Positions 42,955-52,143 of a stretch of DNA of 64,000 nt are shown piece by piece (position 1 is the stretch's first letter; every line of letters begins with the position of its first letter). The position numbers were made by a program, and so were the translations under genes. The notes under the pieces are model-generated. The model worked only from the letters and a program-made list of their open reading frames with translations. It searched no databases and was not told the origin of the DNA. Source of the DNA: Bacillota bacterium (GTDB lineage: Bacteria > Bacillota > Bacilli > Paenibacillales > UBA4045). The stretch covers positions 62,001-126,000 of the forward strand of contig JAEZQY010000018.1 in assembly GCA_023441055.1 (NCBI GenBank). The letters are read 5' to 3'.

Positions 42955-44115
42955 ATGGGTGATGAACAATTGCAAGCTGGCTATTTCGGAGAATTCGGGG
43001 GCAGCTTTGTCCCGCCAGAATTGCAGGAAGTGCTCGATTACTTGACTGCGCAGTTCAACAAGTTCAAGGATGATCCTGAGTTCAAGGAGGAGCTCCGATA
43101 TTATCTCAAGGAATATGTCGGCCGTGAGAATCCGCTGACCTATGCCGAGCAGCTCACGCAAGCGTGGGGCGGGGCGAAGATATATTTGAAACGGGAAGAT
43201 CTGAATCATACAGGCGCGCACAAAATAAACAATGTTGTCGGCCAAATTCTGCTCGCCAAGCGAATGGGAGCAAAGCGTATCATTGCGGAGACCGGCGCAG
43301 GTCAGCACGGTGTCGCAACGGCTACGGCATGCGCGATGTTCAATATGGAATGTGTGATCTATATGGGCGCGGAGGATACGCGGCGGCAAGCGCTGAATGT
43401 ATTCCGTATGGAATTACTGGGAGCTACAGTAGTCCCTGTCGCTGCCGGTCAAGGCAGATTGAAGGACGCGGTTGACGCGGCTATGGGTGATCTGGTGCAG
43501 AACTACAAGCATACCTTCTATCTGTTAGGCTCAGCTGTAGGCCCGCACCCGTTCCCGACGATGGTCAAGCACTTTCAATCCATCATCAGTGAAGAGTCCA
43601 AGCGTCAAATCCTGGAGAAGGAAGGTCGCCTTCCAGATGCGGTCATTGCTTGTGCCGGAGGGGGAAGCAACGCGATTGGCGCATTCGCGCATTACATAGA
43701 AGAACCATCTGTGCGATTAATTGGCGTGGAGCCGGACCAGGCGCCTACGCTGACCCAAGGAGTGCCAGGCATTATCCATGGCTTCAAGTGTCTGGTGCTG
43801 CTAGACGAGGAAGGCAATCCGAAACCCACATACTCGATTGCGGCGGGATTAGATTATCCGGGCATTGGACCGGAGCACAGCCAACTGAAGGTGAGCGGCC
43901 GCGGCGAATATGTGGCGGTTTCCAACGAAGAGGTATTAGCCGCGTTCCAGGAGCTGTCCCGCATTGAAGGGATTATACCTGCGCTTGAGAGTGCTCATGC
44001 GATTGCTTATGCCAAGAAGCTTGCTCCGGAGATGGATAAGGATCAGATCATCATCATTAACCTGTCTGGTCGTGGTGATAAGGACGTAGAGCAGGTTTTC
44101 CATATGCTGAAGTAG
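42955..44115 (+). CDS. trpB: tryptophan synthase beta subunit (stand-alone)
   Basis: PLP-dependent enzyme (386 aa) that joins indole and serine to make tryptophan. PLP-lysine motif HTGAHKINN (Lys about 87), AETGAGQHGVATAT, PLP-phosphate loop GGGSNAIG, and SGRGDKD at the C-terminus. GGGAGG precedes the ATG by 8 bp; the frame extends 14 codons upstream without support. No trpA or other trp gene is next to it, so it may be a second copy that salvages indole. It lies between the glycan genes and an unrelated gene. Confidence 0.95.
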   Translation: MGDEQLQAGYFGEFGGSFVPPELQEVLDYLTAQFNKFKDDPEFKEELRYYLKEYVGRENPLTYAEQLTQAWGGAKIYLKREDLNHTGAHKINNVVGQILLAKRMGAKRIIAETGAGQHGVATATACAMFNMECVIYMGAEDTRRQALNVFRMELLGATVVPVAAGQGRLKDAVDAAMGDLVQNYKHTFYLLGSAVGPHPFPTMVKHFQSIISEESKRQILEKEGRLPDAVIACAGGGSNAIGAFAHYIEEPSVRLIGVEPDQAPTLTQGVPGIIHGFKCLVLLDEEGNPKPTYSIAAGLDYPGIGPEHSQLKVSGRGEYVAVSNEEVLAAFQELSRIEGIIPALESAHAIAYAKKLAPEMDKDQIIIINLSGRGDKDVEQVFHMLK

Positions 44116-44155
44116 AGATGATAGGCATAGTGATACATATTTTGTAAATATAGGG

Positions 44156-44184
44156 TTGAATATTACGAATATTCTAGTTATACT
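44156..44184 (+). promoter_or_regulatory. sigma-A promoter upstream of a terminator-containing leader
   Basis: TTGAAT, 17 bp, TATACT. Transcription would start near 44191, about 20 bp before an intrinsic terminator and 86 bp before the next gene. Confidence 0.6.
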
Positions 44185-44210
44185 GTAGGAAATAGCAGAG
44201 GTGAAGCACA

Positions 44211-44255
44211 CCCTGACTTGTCGTCAATGACGGCAAGTTGGGGTTTTTGTTTTTC
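44211..44255 (+). terminator. terminator/attenuator in the leader of the DUF1444-like gene
   Basis: CCCTGACTTGTCGTC / GACGGCAAGTTGGGG with a 3-nt loop and TTTTTGTTTTT. It lies between the promoter and the gene, so either the short transcript ends here as a tiny RNA or termination is regulated. Confidence 0.7.
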
Positions 44256-44276
44256 CTCGGCATATAACTAGGAGGA

Positions 44277-45134
44277 ATGATGATGGGCGCAGTTCGATTG
44301 TATGATACACCAGAGCAATTCGCAGAGATGATGGGACGACAACTGATCGAGAGCATGCAGACTAGTGTTAGTTATAACAAGGAAGAACCGCTGCTGTTAG
44401 ATGTCTATCTAGATCCAGGGGATTCTAATAGTCATGTTCAAGTCAGTCTCCACAATACCTTCTACACGTACATGAATAGCGGGGATCTTAACCATGCAAT
44501 TGATTGCTTGAATGATCTCGTACGAACTTCTTCCAGCGTCCAAGCCAACCCGGAGATTATGAAGCTGGATGCAGGTTACATCTTCCCAGCAATTCGAGAT
44601 GAACGGTATGTTTTAGAAGCGGGACGCGATGCCAAGCTGGTATCCACGCCATTCCTGCCGGGGCTGAGGGAGATCTACATGGAGATTAAAGGGAACTGCT
44701 GTAAGTTGATTGGAGAGAGCTTGCTGCAGCATAATCCTCGATTTACGGAGGAGAAGGTGAAGCACCTCGCGCATAAGAATCTCAGAGTAGCAGGCTGGCA
44801 TCCGCCCTCCCTCACTATGGGAAGTCCTACTCGTCCCACCTGTGTAGTAGAGGTCTACATGGATCCCCCGCATCCGATTGATTGTCAATTTACCAGTCCG
44901 TTTATGGCCGCAGGAGAATTACCTGATGAATATGTGATTGCCTACACGAATCGTCAACAGACACTTGTCTTCTACTCGACTGAACAGATGAATACGATAG
45001 AGCGTGCACTGCGTCTTGTGAAGAGAGCCAAGTTTACTGAGGTCGTGAATCGAAGCTTCGCGTGCATACCATATCCGGTGTCCCGGAATATGTATCTGGT
45101 GAGCGGTGGTGAGACCAGCTTGCTGGTATTGTGA
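44277..45134 (+). CDS. DUF1444-like protein (YtpQ-like)
   Basis: 285-residue soluble protein. It resembles the DUF1444 family in length and in the pattern KLDAGYIFPAIRD ... LVSTPFLPGLREIYMEIKG ... CKLIGESLL ... HLAHKNLR; this assignment is tentative. Function of that family is unknown. AGGAGG precedes the ATG cluster at 44277-44283; translation may begin at either. The gene follows a promoter-terminator leader. Confidence 0.6.
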   Translation: MMMGAVRLYDTPEQFAEMMGRQLIESMQTSVSYNKEEPLLLDVYLDPGDSNSHVQVSLHNTFYTYMNSGDLNHAIDCLNDLVRTSSSVQANPEIMKLDAGYIFPAIRDERYVLEAGRDAKLVSTPFLPGLREIYMEIKGNCCKLIGESLLQHNPRFTEEKVKHLAHKNLRVAGWHPPSLTMGSPTRPTCVVEVYMDPPHPIDCQFTSPFMAAGELPDEYVIAYTNRQQTLVFYSTEQMNTIERALRLVKRAKFTEVVNRSFACIPYPVSRNMYLVSGGETSLLVL

Positions 45135-45267
45135 TTGCTGATCATTGGGCTTAAATGCTGTTCGTAGAGACAAACCTGTTGTAAAATGTGAGAGATACGA
45201 ATCAATTTCATATTGGCACTTTCAGTTTAAGTGAAAATAAATGACTAAGAAGAGGGCAGAACTGGAC

Positions 45268-45954
45268 ATGACGATATGGAAGAATGACTGGGCCGCTGAA
45301 TTAGAGCAGGAGTTTACAAAGCCGTATTTCGTAGAGCTGCAGGCATTTCTCGAGAATGAGTACCGGACGCAGACCGTCTATCCGGATAAGCGAGATATAT
45401 GCAATGCGCTGCACTATACGTCGCTGGCTGACACGAAGGTGGTCATACTCGGGCAGGATCCTTATCATGGTCCTGGACAGGCACATGGCTTGAGCTTCTC
45501 TGTCCAGGAAGGCATCAGAACACCTCCCTCCTTGCAAAATATGTTTAAGGAGCTGCGTGATGATGTGGGCTGCTCCATTCCTGATCACGGCCATCTGCTA
45601 CATTGGGCTCAGCAAGGGGTGCTGCTACTCAACACCGTCCTCACTGTCAGGGCGCATGAAGCGAATTCGCATAAGGACAAGGGCTGGGAAACGTTTACAG
45701 ACAGCGTGATTAAGGCGGTTAATCGCAAGGACGAGCCAGTCGTCTTCCTGTTATGGGGAAGCCACGCTCAGAAGAAGACGAAGCTCATTACGAACGAGCG
45801 GCATATGCGCATTCAATCCCCGCACCCAAGCCCGCTGTCAGCTCATCGGGGCTTCTTCGGCAGCAAGCCGTTCTCGCGAGCTAACGCGTTCCTGCGCGAG
45901 CATGGACTTCGAGAGATTGATTGGCAAATAAACAATCCGTCCACGACCGTGTAA
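45268..45954 (+). CDS. ung: uracil-DNA glycosylase, family 1
   Basis: DNA repair enzyme (228 aa) that removes uracil from DNA. Catalytic water-activating motif GQDPYHGPGQAHGLSFSV and the minor-groove loop HPSPLSAHRGFFGSKPFS are intact, as is VVFLLWGSHAQKK. Start MTIWKNDW is chosen because AGAGGG lies 11 bp upstream; ATG 45241 has no ribosome site. The stop codon is inside the terminator stem. Confidence 0.95.
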   Translation: MTIWKNDWAAELEQEFTKPYFVELQAFLENEYRTQTVYPDKRDICNALHYTSLADTKVVILGQDPYHGPGQAHGLSFSVQEGIRTPPSLQNMFKELRDDVGCSIPDHGHLLHWAQQGVLLLNTVLTVRAHEANSHKDKGWETFTDSVIKAVNRKDEPVVFLLWGSHAQKKTKLITNERHMRIQSPHPSPLSAHRGFFGSKPFSRANAFLREHGLREIDWQINNPSTTV

Positions 45955-45972
45955 GGTTGTGGACGGATTGTT
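45931..45972. terminator. bidirectional terminator spanning the ung stop
   Basis: AACAATCCGTCCACGACC / GGTTGTGGACGGATTGTT, 18 bp with one G-U pair. The ung TAA (45952-45954) lies in the 6-nt loop. Serves both ung and the opposing EamA gene. Confidence 0.75.
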
Positions 45973-45986
45973 CTTAGCGTAGCAGA

Positions 45987-46955
45987 CTACACCTTCGTAA
46001 CAGGAGCTCCGATTCGCCGCTTGTCGTTAACAGATGCCATCTCCCTGCGCTGCTGTACATTATTGTGGATTAGTGCGAATATGATCAATGCAGTACCGTA
46101 TAATTCGAATGTGCTAATCGAATAGCCCTGGAAAGCCATAATAATGAATGTGGTGATCGGCACGGCATTGATGAACAGTACGCCGTTGACCGGTGTGAGC
46201 AGCTTCAGGCCAAGATTCCAGGAGAGCAGCGCTGCTAGACCTGGCAGCAGGATCATGAAGGCCATCTCATATTTAATCGACCATAGTGTGTCCAGACTCG
46301 GAACAGGCAATACACCAGCTGTTGAGGCGGATGCCACGACAATTAGTGAGACCAGGTTGCCCAGGATGCAGGTTAATGTGGAGTAGCGCAGCACCGACCA
46401 TTCCTTGAAGCGGCTGCCTCCCATGGAATAGATGACCCAGCCGATCACAGCGATCAGCATCATGAACAGCGGAAGAAGATTCTCTCCGACAGTTAGGAAG
46501 AAGGACAGCTTGCCATTCGTAATGACGAGTAGTGCGCCAATCAGAGCTAGACCAATGTTCAAGATTGTATAGCGCTTAGGCGCCTTCCTCGTAATCATCC
46601 ACACAATCACGACGGCTATCATCGGCATAAGCACTTCAGAGATGGACGCAGCAATCGCCCCGGCTTCACCCATCATGGATTGTCCAAGGAAGATAAACAT
46701 ATTATATACGGTGAATGCACAGGTGCCGAGCACCGTCAGGAGGATCCCTTTACGTTCCAATTTAAAGGCCGACCGGCCTTCCTTCATCCATAGAAGGACG
46801 CTAAGTATCACGGCTACGAAGAAGTAGCGAATGAAGGAAAAGTAGAATGGATCGATCTGTTGCATCGCGATATGTGCGACAGGAAACATAGCTCCCCAGG
46901 ACATACTTGCTACGAGGCAGAGCATTACCCCAGCTATTGCTTGCTTGATAGACAT
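45987..46955 (-). CDS. EamA/DMT-family transporter
   Basis: Drug/metabolite transporter superfamily protein (322 aa) with about ten helices and two EamA repeats. First repeat: SMSWGAMFPVAHIAMQQIDP and FFVAVILSVLLW; second begins near LMMLIAVIGWVIYSMGG. Start MSIKQAIAG follows AGGAG. Divergent from a LysR regulator, with a palindrome between the two. Family members export amino acids or other metabolites; substrate unknown. Confidence 0.88.
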   Translation of the reverse strand: MSIKQAIAGVMLCLVASMSWGAMFPVAHIAMQQIDPFYFSFIRYFFVAVILSVLLWMKEGRSAFKLERKGILLTVLGTCAFTVYNMFIFLGQSMMGEAGAIAASISEVLMPMIAVVIVWMITRKAPKRYTILNIGLALIGALLVITNGKLSFFLTVGENLLPLFMMLIAVIGWVIYSMGGSRFKEWSVLRYSTLTCILGNLVSLIVVASASTAGVLPVPSLDTLWSIKYEMAFMILLPGLAALLSWNLGLKLLTPVNGVLFINAVPITTFIIMAFQGYSISTFELYGTALIIFALIHNNVQQRREMASVNDKRRIGAPVTKV

Positions 46956-47058
46956 CTGTACTCCACTCCTAATTGGATTACAATCCAAAATCTCTCTATG
47001 TAATATTTATCATAGTCGACTCCTCATCCTAGGTAAAATGATTAAAAATAATGAAATG

Positions 47059-47075
47059 TATCATTAATAATGATA
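47059..47075. promoter_or_regulatory. palindrome between EamA transporter and LysR genes
   Basis: TATCATTA-A-TAATGATA, 8-bp perfect arms, centred 59 bp before the LysR start. LysR operators have the T-N11-A form, which this site contains. Probable LysR binding site. Confidence 0.6.
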
Positions 47076-47125
47076 TCATGAAGATACACAGCTAAGATTG
47101 TGGATCAGTGGAATGAGGTGATGCT

Positions 47126-47989
47126 ATGGAAATCAATGATTTGATTATCTTCGAAGCAGTTGCAAGGCATGGCAGCGTCAGCAAGGCAGCCGAGCAGTTA
47201 AGCTATGTGCAATCCAATGTGACTGGGCGCATCAAGCGGCTGGAGCAGGAGCTGCAGACAACACTGTTCGAGCGCCATCAGCGCGGCATGGTTCTGAATA
47301 CAGACGGCAAGCGGCTGCTTGAGCATGCGCGCGACATTCTGCATAAGGTGGATGAGGTGAAGCAGATGTTCGCGCCGCAGCATGCGCCGAGCGGCATACT
47401 GGATATTGGCATCATAGAGACGGTAATTGCGTTGCCGGGCATTCTGCATGCTTACTACAGCAAATATCCGAATGTGGAATTATCATTGACGACTGGAGTA
47501 ACGGAGCAGCTGCTGCAGGATGTACTGGCGATGAAGCTGGACGGCGCCTTCGTGAGCGGGCCGATTACCCATCCGCTGATTGAACAGATGGATGTCATTC
47601 AAGAGCGGCTGATGCTTGTAACGAGGGACAGGCAATTTGCTTATGAGGACCTCACACGGAAGCCGCTGCTGCTGTACAATGAAGGCTGCGGCTACAGAGG
47701 ACGCTTAGAGAGCTGGATGAGCGTAGAAGGAATCGTTCCAAAGCAAATTATGGAGTTCGGCACATTCGGCACGATTATCGGCAGTGTTGCAGCTGGCATC
47801 GGGATTACGATTCTGCCGGAATCCTCGATCACGCAGTATGTTGCTGAGGAGCAAGTTTACGCGCACGAGATTCCAGACCCATTCCAAGCTGTCTCGACCG
47901 TATTCATCAGGCGCAAGGAAGCCTATGTTACCAACACGCTGCAGACCTTCATAGATGAGATTGACCGCGCAGCTAATGTGATTGTTTAA
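47126..47989 (+). CDS. LysR-family transcriptional regulator
   Basis: LysR regulator (287 aa). N-terminal winged HTH (LIIFEAVARHGSVSKAAEQL ... VTGRIKRLEQELQTTLFERH) and a periplasmic-binding-like effector domain from about residue 90. Divergent from the EamA transporter by 170 bp, so it most likely controls that gene. ATG follows GAGGTG. Confidence 0.92.
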   Translation: MEINDLIIFEAVARHGSVSKAAEQLSYVQSNVTGRIKRLEQELQTTLFERHQRGMVLNTDGKRLLEHARDILHKVDEVKQMFAPQHAPSGILDIGIIETVIALPGILHAYYSKYPNVELSLTTGVTEQLLQDVLAMKLDGAFVSGPITHPLIEQMDVIQERLMLVTRDRQFAYEDLTRKPLLLYNEGCGYRGRLESWMSVEGIVPKQIMEFGTFGTIIGSVAAGIGITILPESSITQYVAEEQVYAHEIPDPFQAVSTVFIRRKEAYVTNTLQTFIDEIDRAANVIV

Positions 47990-48025
47990 CGATATTATAA
48001 TAGAAGGTTCCCACTTTGATCGATC

Positions 48026-48060
48026 AGGTCAGCCAGAATTTATGGCTGGCCTTTTTTTAT
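48026..48060 (+). terminator. rho-independent terminator after the LysR gene
   Basis: AGGTCAGCCA / TGGCTGGCCT (one G-U), 7-nt loop, then TTTTTT, 37 bp after the stop. Confidence 0.85.
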
Positions 48061-48394
48061 GCAATCTTGGAGGTCGCAGCGAAATTAGCATAAGTTTTCA
48101 TTCTGTGCATGACTTCGCATCTCATGACATTGTCAGTTCAAGCTTACTGAATCATAACTTGGGAATTGTGCAGGCCGCTTGGCTCTAGCTATACTCGGTA
48201 CGAATCAAGCGGAATTGCGAATATCCCAAATACGAAGGACGCCATCATACTGGTTATCGGGCTTGATCATGGCGTCGCAAAGAAATTTGAGGGGATCACC
48301 CCGAGTATGTACCGAGAGCGTCAGAGGTAGCTGGACGGTTAGAAGCCAGCAAGCTGCAATTTCATAATACCGGTTGATAACGTACGGTCCAGAT
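48061..48394. other. non-coding stretch with nested inverted repeats
   Basis: No gene with a ribosome site and family resemblance is seen. Two nested inverted repeats occur: TTGGGA (48159-48164) with TCCCAA (48224-48229), and inside them CCGCTTG (48175-48181) with CAAGCGG (48206-48212). Confidence 0.45.
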
Positions 48395-48422
48395 AAGGGA
48401 AGCCATGACAATGGCTTCCCTT
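48395..48422 (+). terminator. hairpin before the third transporter locus
   Basis: AAGGGAAGCCAT / ATGGCTTCCCTT, 4-nt loop, followed by GCTTTATTTTAT. A clear terminator-like hairpin with no gene directly upstream; it may end a small non-coding transcript from 48061-48394. Confidence 0.7.
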
Positions 48423-48596
48423 GCTTTATTTTATCATTCGCATAATTGAAAAAGTTCGAAAAGGTACAAAAAGTACGAACCGGAAGCTTCGGAAAAGTAC
48501 GCATATATGAGCAAATTTGCGATTTACGCCGACTGCTAAGCGATGGTAAATTGTGTTCATTCAGCGCGGTGTGCTCAACAAAAGGAGGTGCAGACA

Positions 48597-49526
48597 ATGA
48601 CTAGATTAGCACGATTATACAAGAACGGAGCGCTGCTTATTATGACGCTGCCGGGCCTGCTGCTGCTGCTCGCCCTTCATTACTTACCGATTGGCGGGAT
48701 ATTGATCGCATTTAAGAATTACAGTTACGCGGGGGGGAGCTTCTTCCGGAACTTCGCGATCAGTCCTTGGATTGGCTTTGCAAACTTCGAGTTCTTCCTG
48801 AAAACGCCTGATGCCTTTATTATTACGCGGAATACGATCCTGTACAATTTGGCATTCATCTTCCTGGGTACGTTGATTTCCGTCTTCCTGGCAGTGGCGT
48901 TCAACGAGCTCAGAAACCGCAGAATGGCGAAAATTTATCAGACGACAATTCTACTGCCGTATTTCTTGTCCTGGATCGCAGTCAGCTACTTGTTCTTCGG
49001 GTTTCTCAGCGCTGACAAGGGCATCTTGAACCATCTCGTACTTCAGCCGCTTGGCTTCGAGGGGATCGATTGGTACAACCAGAGCACCTATTGGCCCTAT
49101 ATCCTCGTGTTCGCCAATGTGTGGAAGTATGCCGGTTATAACTGCATCATCTATCTCGCCGCCATTATCGGAATAGACAATGACTACTATGAAGCAGCGG
49201 CTTTGGATGGTGCGGGCAAGTGGCAGCAGATTCGGCATATCACTATCCCTTCCCTATCGACAGTCATCACGCTATTGGTGCTTCTTGGCATAGGGCGCAT
49301 GTTCTTCGCCGACTTCGGCTTGTTCTATCAGGTGCCGATGAATTCAGGCGCAATCTTCAATGTAACGAATGTCATTGATACGTTCGTATACCGGGCGCTG
49401 ATGAATAGCGGTGATATCGGGATGTCCTCGGCGGCCAGTACGTTTCAGGCTTTCGTTGGCTTCATACTGGTATTGCTGTCCAACTGGATCGTCAAGCGAA
49501 TTGATCCTGAGAAAGCGATCTTCTAG
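48597..49526 (+). CDS. ABC transporter permease, LplB type
   Basis: Permease (309 aa). ALHYLPIGGILIAFKNY, ILLPYFLSWIAVSYL and EAA loop YEAAALDGAGKWQQIRHITI identify LplB type; six helices. ATG 48597 follows AAAAGGAGG; an in-frame ATG at 48543 has no ribosome site. First gene of the third transporter locus, in the order permease-permease-binding protein-regulator. Confidence 0.91.
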   Translation: MTRLARLYKNGALLIMTLPGLLLLLALHYLPIGGILIAFKNYSYAGGSFFRNFAISPWIGFANFEFFLKTPDAFIITRNTILYNLAFIFLGTLISVFLAVAFNELRNRRMAKIYQTTILLPYFLSWIAVSYLFFGFLSADKGILNHLVLQPLGFEGIDWYNQSTYWPYILVFANVWKYAGYNCIIYLAAIIGIDNDYYEAAALDGAGKWQQIRHITIPSLSTVITLLVLLGIGRMFFADFGLFYQVPMNSGAIFNVTNVIDTFVYRALMNSGDIGMSSAASTFQAFVGFILVLLSNWIVKRIDPEKAIF

Positions 49527-49543
49527 GAGGAACTATAAACCCA

Positions 49544-50446
49544 ATGGATGGCCAATACAAAGTAAATGCCATATCGCCGACGGCGAATGCCGTCATTCAC
49601 GCACTCTTCATCGTGATCAGCTTATCATGCGTAGTGCCGCTTCTGCTGGTGATCTCTGTCTCCTTCTCTGATGAACAGACGGTGGCCGTGCAAGGGTATC
49701 GGTTCTGGCCCGAGAAGCTGTCGTTGGACGCTTACCGCTACTTGTGGCAAGAGGGGCGCACGATCATCAATGCCTATGCGGTAACGGTGTTCACCACTGT
49801 TGTGGGCACTATTCTCAGCCTGGCGGTTATCGCTACGTTCGCCTACCCGCTGACGAGGAAGGACTTCGCTTACCGGAAGCTATTCTTGTTCCTAGTCGTA
49901 TTCACACTGTTATTCAATGGCGGTCTCGTGTCCTGGTATCTGGTGACAACACAGGTGCTGCAGCTCAAGAACAACATATGGGCGCTCATCGTGCCGCATC
50001 TGTTCAACGGGTGGTATGTTCTGATTATGAAGACATACTTCCAGACAACGATTCCGGATCCTGTACTCGAATCGGCCAGAATCGACGGCGCCGGAGAATT
50101 CCGCACATTCTTGACGATCGTGCTGCCGCTGTCTCTGCCGGGACTCGCAACGATTGGATTGTTCAGCGCGATTGTGTACTGGAATGATTGGTGGCTGCCG
50201 CTCATGTTGATCACGAACGACAAGCTATTAAACATGCAATACCTGATGTATAAGGCACTGAGCTTCGCCGACTATCTATCCAACGCCAGCGTTCAGAATA
50301 TGGGCTCGATCGCTCAGCTTTCGCCCCCTGCGCTAACGTTCCGCATGGCACTGGCCGTCGTCGGAATCGGGCCGATTGTGCTTGCTTATCCGTTCTTCCA
50401 GAAATATTTTGTACAAGGGTTGACGGTAGGCGCTGTGAAGGGCTAA
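49544..50446 (+). CDS. ABC transporter permease, YtcP type
   Basis: Permease (300 aa). EAA loop ESARIDGAGEFRTFLTIVLP and C-terminus YPFFQKYFVQGLTVGAVKG. AGGAGG lies about 13 bp upstream. Partner of the preceding gene. A small hairpin with a 2-nt bulge (50442-50465) separates it from the binding protein gene. Confidence 0.91.
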   Translation: MDGQYKVNAISPTANAVIHALFIVISLSCVVPLLLVISVSFSDEQTVAVQGYRFWPEKLSLDAYRYLWQEGRTIINAYAVTVFTTVVGTILSLAVIATFAYPLTRKDFAYRKLFLFLVVFTLLFNGGLVSWYLVTTQVLQLKNNIWALIVPHLFNGWYVLIMKTYFQTTIPDPVLESARIDGAGEFRTFLTIVLPLSLPGLATIGLFSAIVYWNDWWLPLMLITNDKLLNMQYLMYKALSFADYLSNASVQNMGSIAQLSPPALTFRMALAVVGIGPIVLAYPFFQKYFVQGLTVGAVKG

Positions 50447-50495
50447 CCCCAGTTATACTGGTTAGTATATAGAACATTATTGGAGGTTGTCACGA

Positions 50496-52067
50496 ATGAG
50501 GAAGGTAAAAAAGTGGGTTCTGCTAAGCATGATGGTTTTCTTGGGGTTGTCGCTCGTTCTGGCCGGCTGCAGCACAGCGGGCGAGGAGACGAGCGGGACT
50601 GGTACTAAGTCGGAAGAAGCAACTGGTGCCAAGCCAGACGCAGCTGGGACTAAGTCAGATCCGGCCGTGCCGGAAGAGAAGAAGCTGGATCCGTACGTCA
50701 TCGACTGGTACATTATCGGTACGTCTCCGCAGCCTGATAATGAATTGGTGGAGGCGGAAATTAACAAGATCGTGCAGCCGCGCATCAACGCCACAGTGAA
50801 GATGCATGTCATCCCCTTCGGCGACTACGACACGAAGATGACCGCGCTGCTCGCTACGGGTGAGAAGGTGGACCTGATGTTCACTTCTAACGGGAATATG
50901 AATTATAGCAACCTGGTCGCCAAGGGCGGACTCGTCGATCTGACCGATAAGCTCGACGAGCTTGCGCCTGAAGCGAAGGCGCTTCTGTCGGAAGGCTTCC
51001 TGCAGGCAAGTACGATCAAGGGTAGAGTGTATACGCTTGCAGCTTATAAGGAGAAGGGCTCCTGGCTCGGATTTATCGCGAACAAAGAGCTGATGGAGAA
51101 GTACAACATTGACATTACGAAAATCAATAGTCTGGAAGATATGGAGCCTGCACTTAAGATTATCAAGGAGAACGAGCCGTCAATTACGCCGATATTGGCT
51201 TCGGGCAATGCGCGAATTCCGTATATCGTAAACCGTCATCTATGGAACGTATCCCCGGTGCAGTCGCTTGTGCTGAACAAGGAGGGGAGCGCATACACAT
51301 TGGTGCTGGATGAGCCGGAGTATATCGCGTCGCTCCACACGATGCACCGGTACTTCCAGGCGGGCTATCTGCGTAAGGATTCTGCGGTCATGAAGATCAG
51401 CAAGGATGATTATGCGAAGAGCGCGTTTGCCTTCTCACAGCTGAAGCCTTATGTGGATGTTCAGGTATCGAATCAGTACGGCGCGCCGTTCATTTTTCAC
51501 CATTTCGGCAAGCCGGTCACAACAACCAATGATCTAGTCGGATCGATGATGGGCATCCCGACTAACTCTAAGGACCCGGATCGCGCACTGATGTTCTATA
51601 ACATGATGTACCATGATGAAGAACTGATCAATCTGGTCGGCCGCGGCATTGAGGGGAAGCACTATATTAAGACGGGCGACAAGCGGATCGAGTTCCCTCC
51701 AGATACGGACAATGGCGCGAAGTCTGGTTATAATCCGGGCACGACATGGGCTTACGGGAATCAATATTTGACGTACCTCGTTCCAGGAGAGCCGGATGAC
51801 ATCTGGGAGCAGTTCAAGGTGTTCAACAGCGAATCCGAGCCTGTGCCTAACCTGGGCTTTAACTTCGACAGCTCTGAGCTCAAGACGGAGATCGCAGCGA
51901 TCAAGAACGTGGAGACGGAATTCCGTATGACGCTGGAGACCGGTTCGGTGAATCCAGACGAGCATCTGCCTAAATTCAAAGAAAAGCTAAAGTCAGCAGG
52001 AATTGATACGGTGCTTCAAGAAATCAACAAACAGTACGAAGAATGGAAAGTAGAGAACAACAAGTAA
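50496..52067 (+). CDS. extracellular binding lipoprotein
   Basis: Solute-binding lipoprotein (523 aa). Lipobox VLAGC (Cys near 25), a Gly/Thr/Glu/Ala linker, then an SBP body with INKIVQPRINATVKMHVIPF. It carries a DUF3502-like C-terminal part (LGFNFDSSELKTEIAAIKNV), common in Paenibacillus oligosaccharide importers. ATG 50496 follows GGAGG by 10 bp. Confidence 0.9.
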   Translation: MRKVKKWVLLSMMVFLGLSLVLAGCSTAGEETSGTGTKSEEATGAKPDAAGTKSDPAVPEEKKLDPYVIDWYIIGTSPQPDNELVEAEINKIVQPRINATVKMHVIPFGDYDTKMTALLATGEKVDLMFTSNGNMNYSNLVAKGGLVDLTDKLDELAPEAKALLSEGFLQASTIKGRVYTLAAYKEKGSWLGFIANKELMEKYNIDITKINSLEDMEPALKIIKENEPSITPILASGNARIPYIVNRHLWNVSPVQSLVLNKEGSAYTLVLDEPEYIASLHTMHRYFQAGYLRKDSAVMKISKDDYAKSAFAFSQLKPYVDVQVSNQYGAPFIFHHFGKPVTTTNDLVGSMMGIPTNSKDPDRALMFYNMMYHDEELINLVGRGIEGKHYIKTGDKRIEFPPDTDNGAKSGYNPGTTWAYGNQYLTYLVPGEPDDIWEQFKVFNSESEPVPNLGFNFDSSELKTEIAAIKNVETEFRMTLETGSVNPDEHLPKFKEKLKSAGIDTVLQEINKQYEEWKVENNK

Positions 52068-52085
52068 ATTCTATAACTTGGTGTA

Positions 52086-52114
52086 GGGGCTGCTGTCCAA
52101 GGGATGGCAGCCCC
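52086..52114 (+). terminator. hairpin between binding protein and regulator genes
   Basis: GGGGCTGCTGTCC / GGATGGCAGCCCC (13 bp, two G-U pairs), 3-nt loop. No T tract; may attenuate read-through into the regulator. Confidence 0.5.
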
Positions 52115-52143
52115 AGCCGAGGACAATGCAGCAGGAGAGGATG

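Noticed and set aside
48205..48597. 130-codon minus-strand ORF
   Set aside because: It runs through a strong terminator hairpin, lacks a ribosome site and resembles no family.
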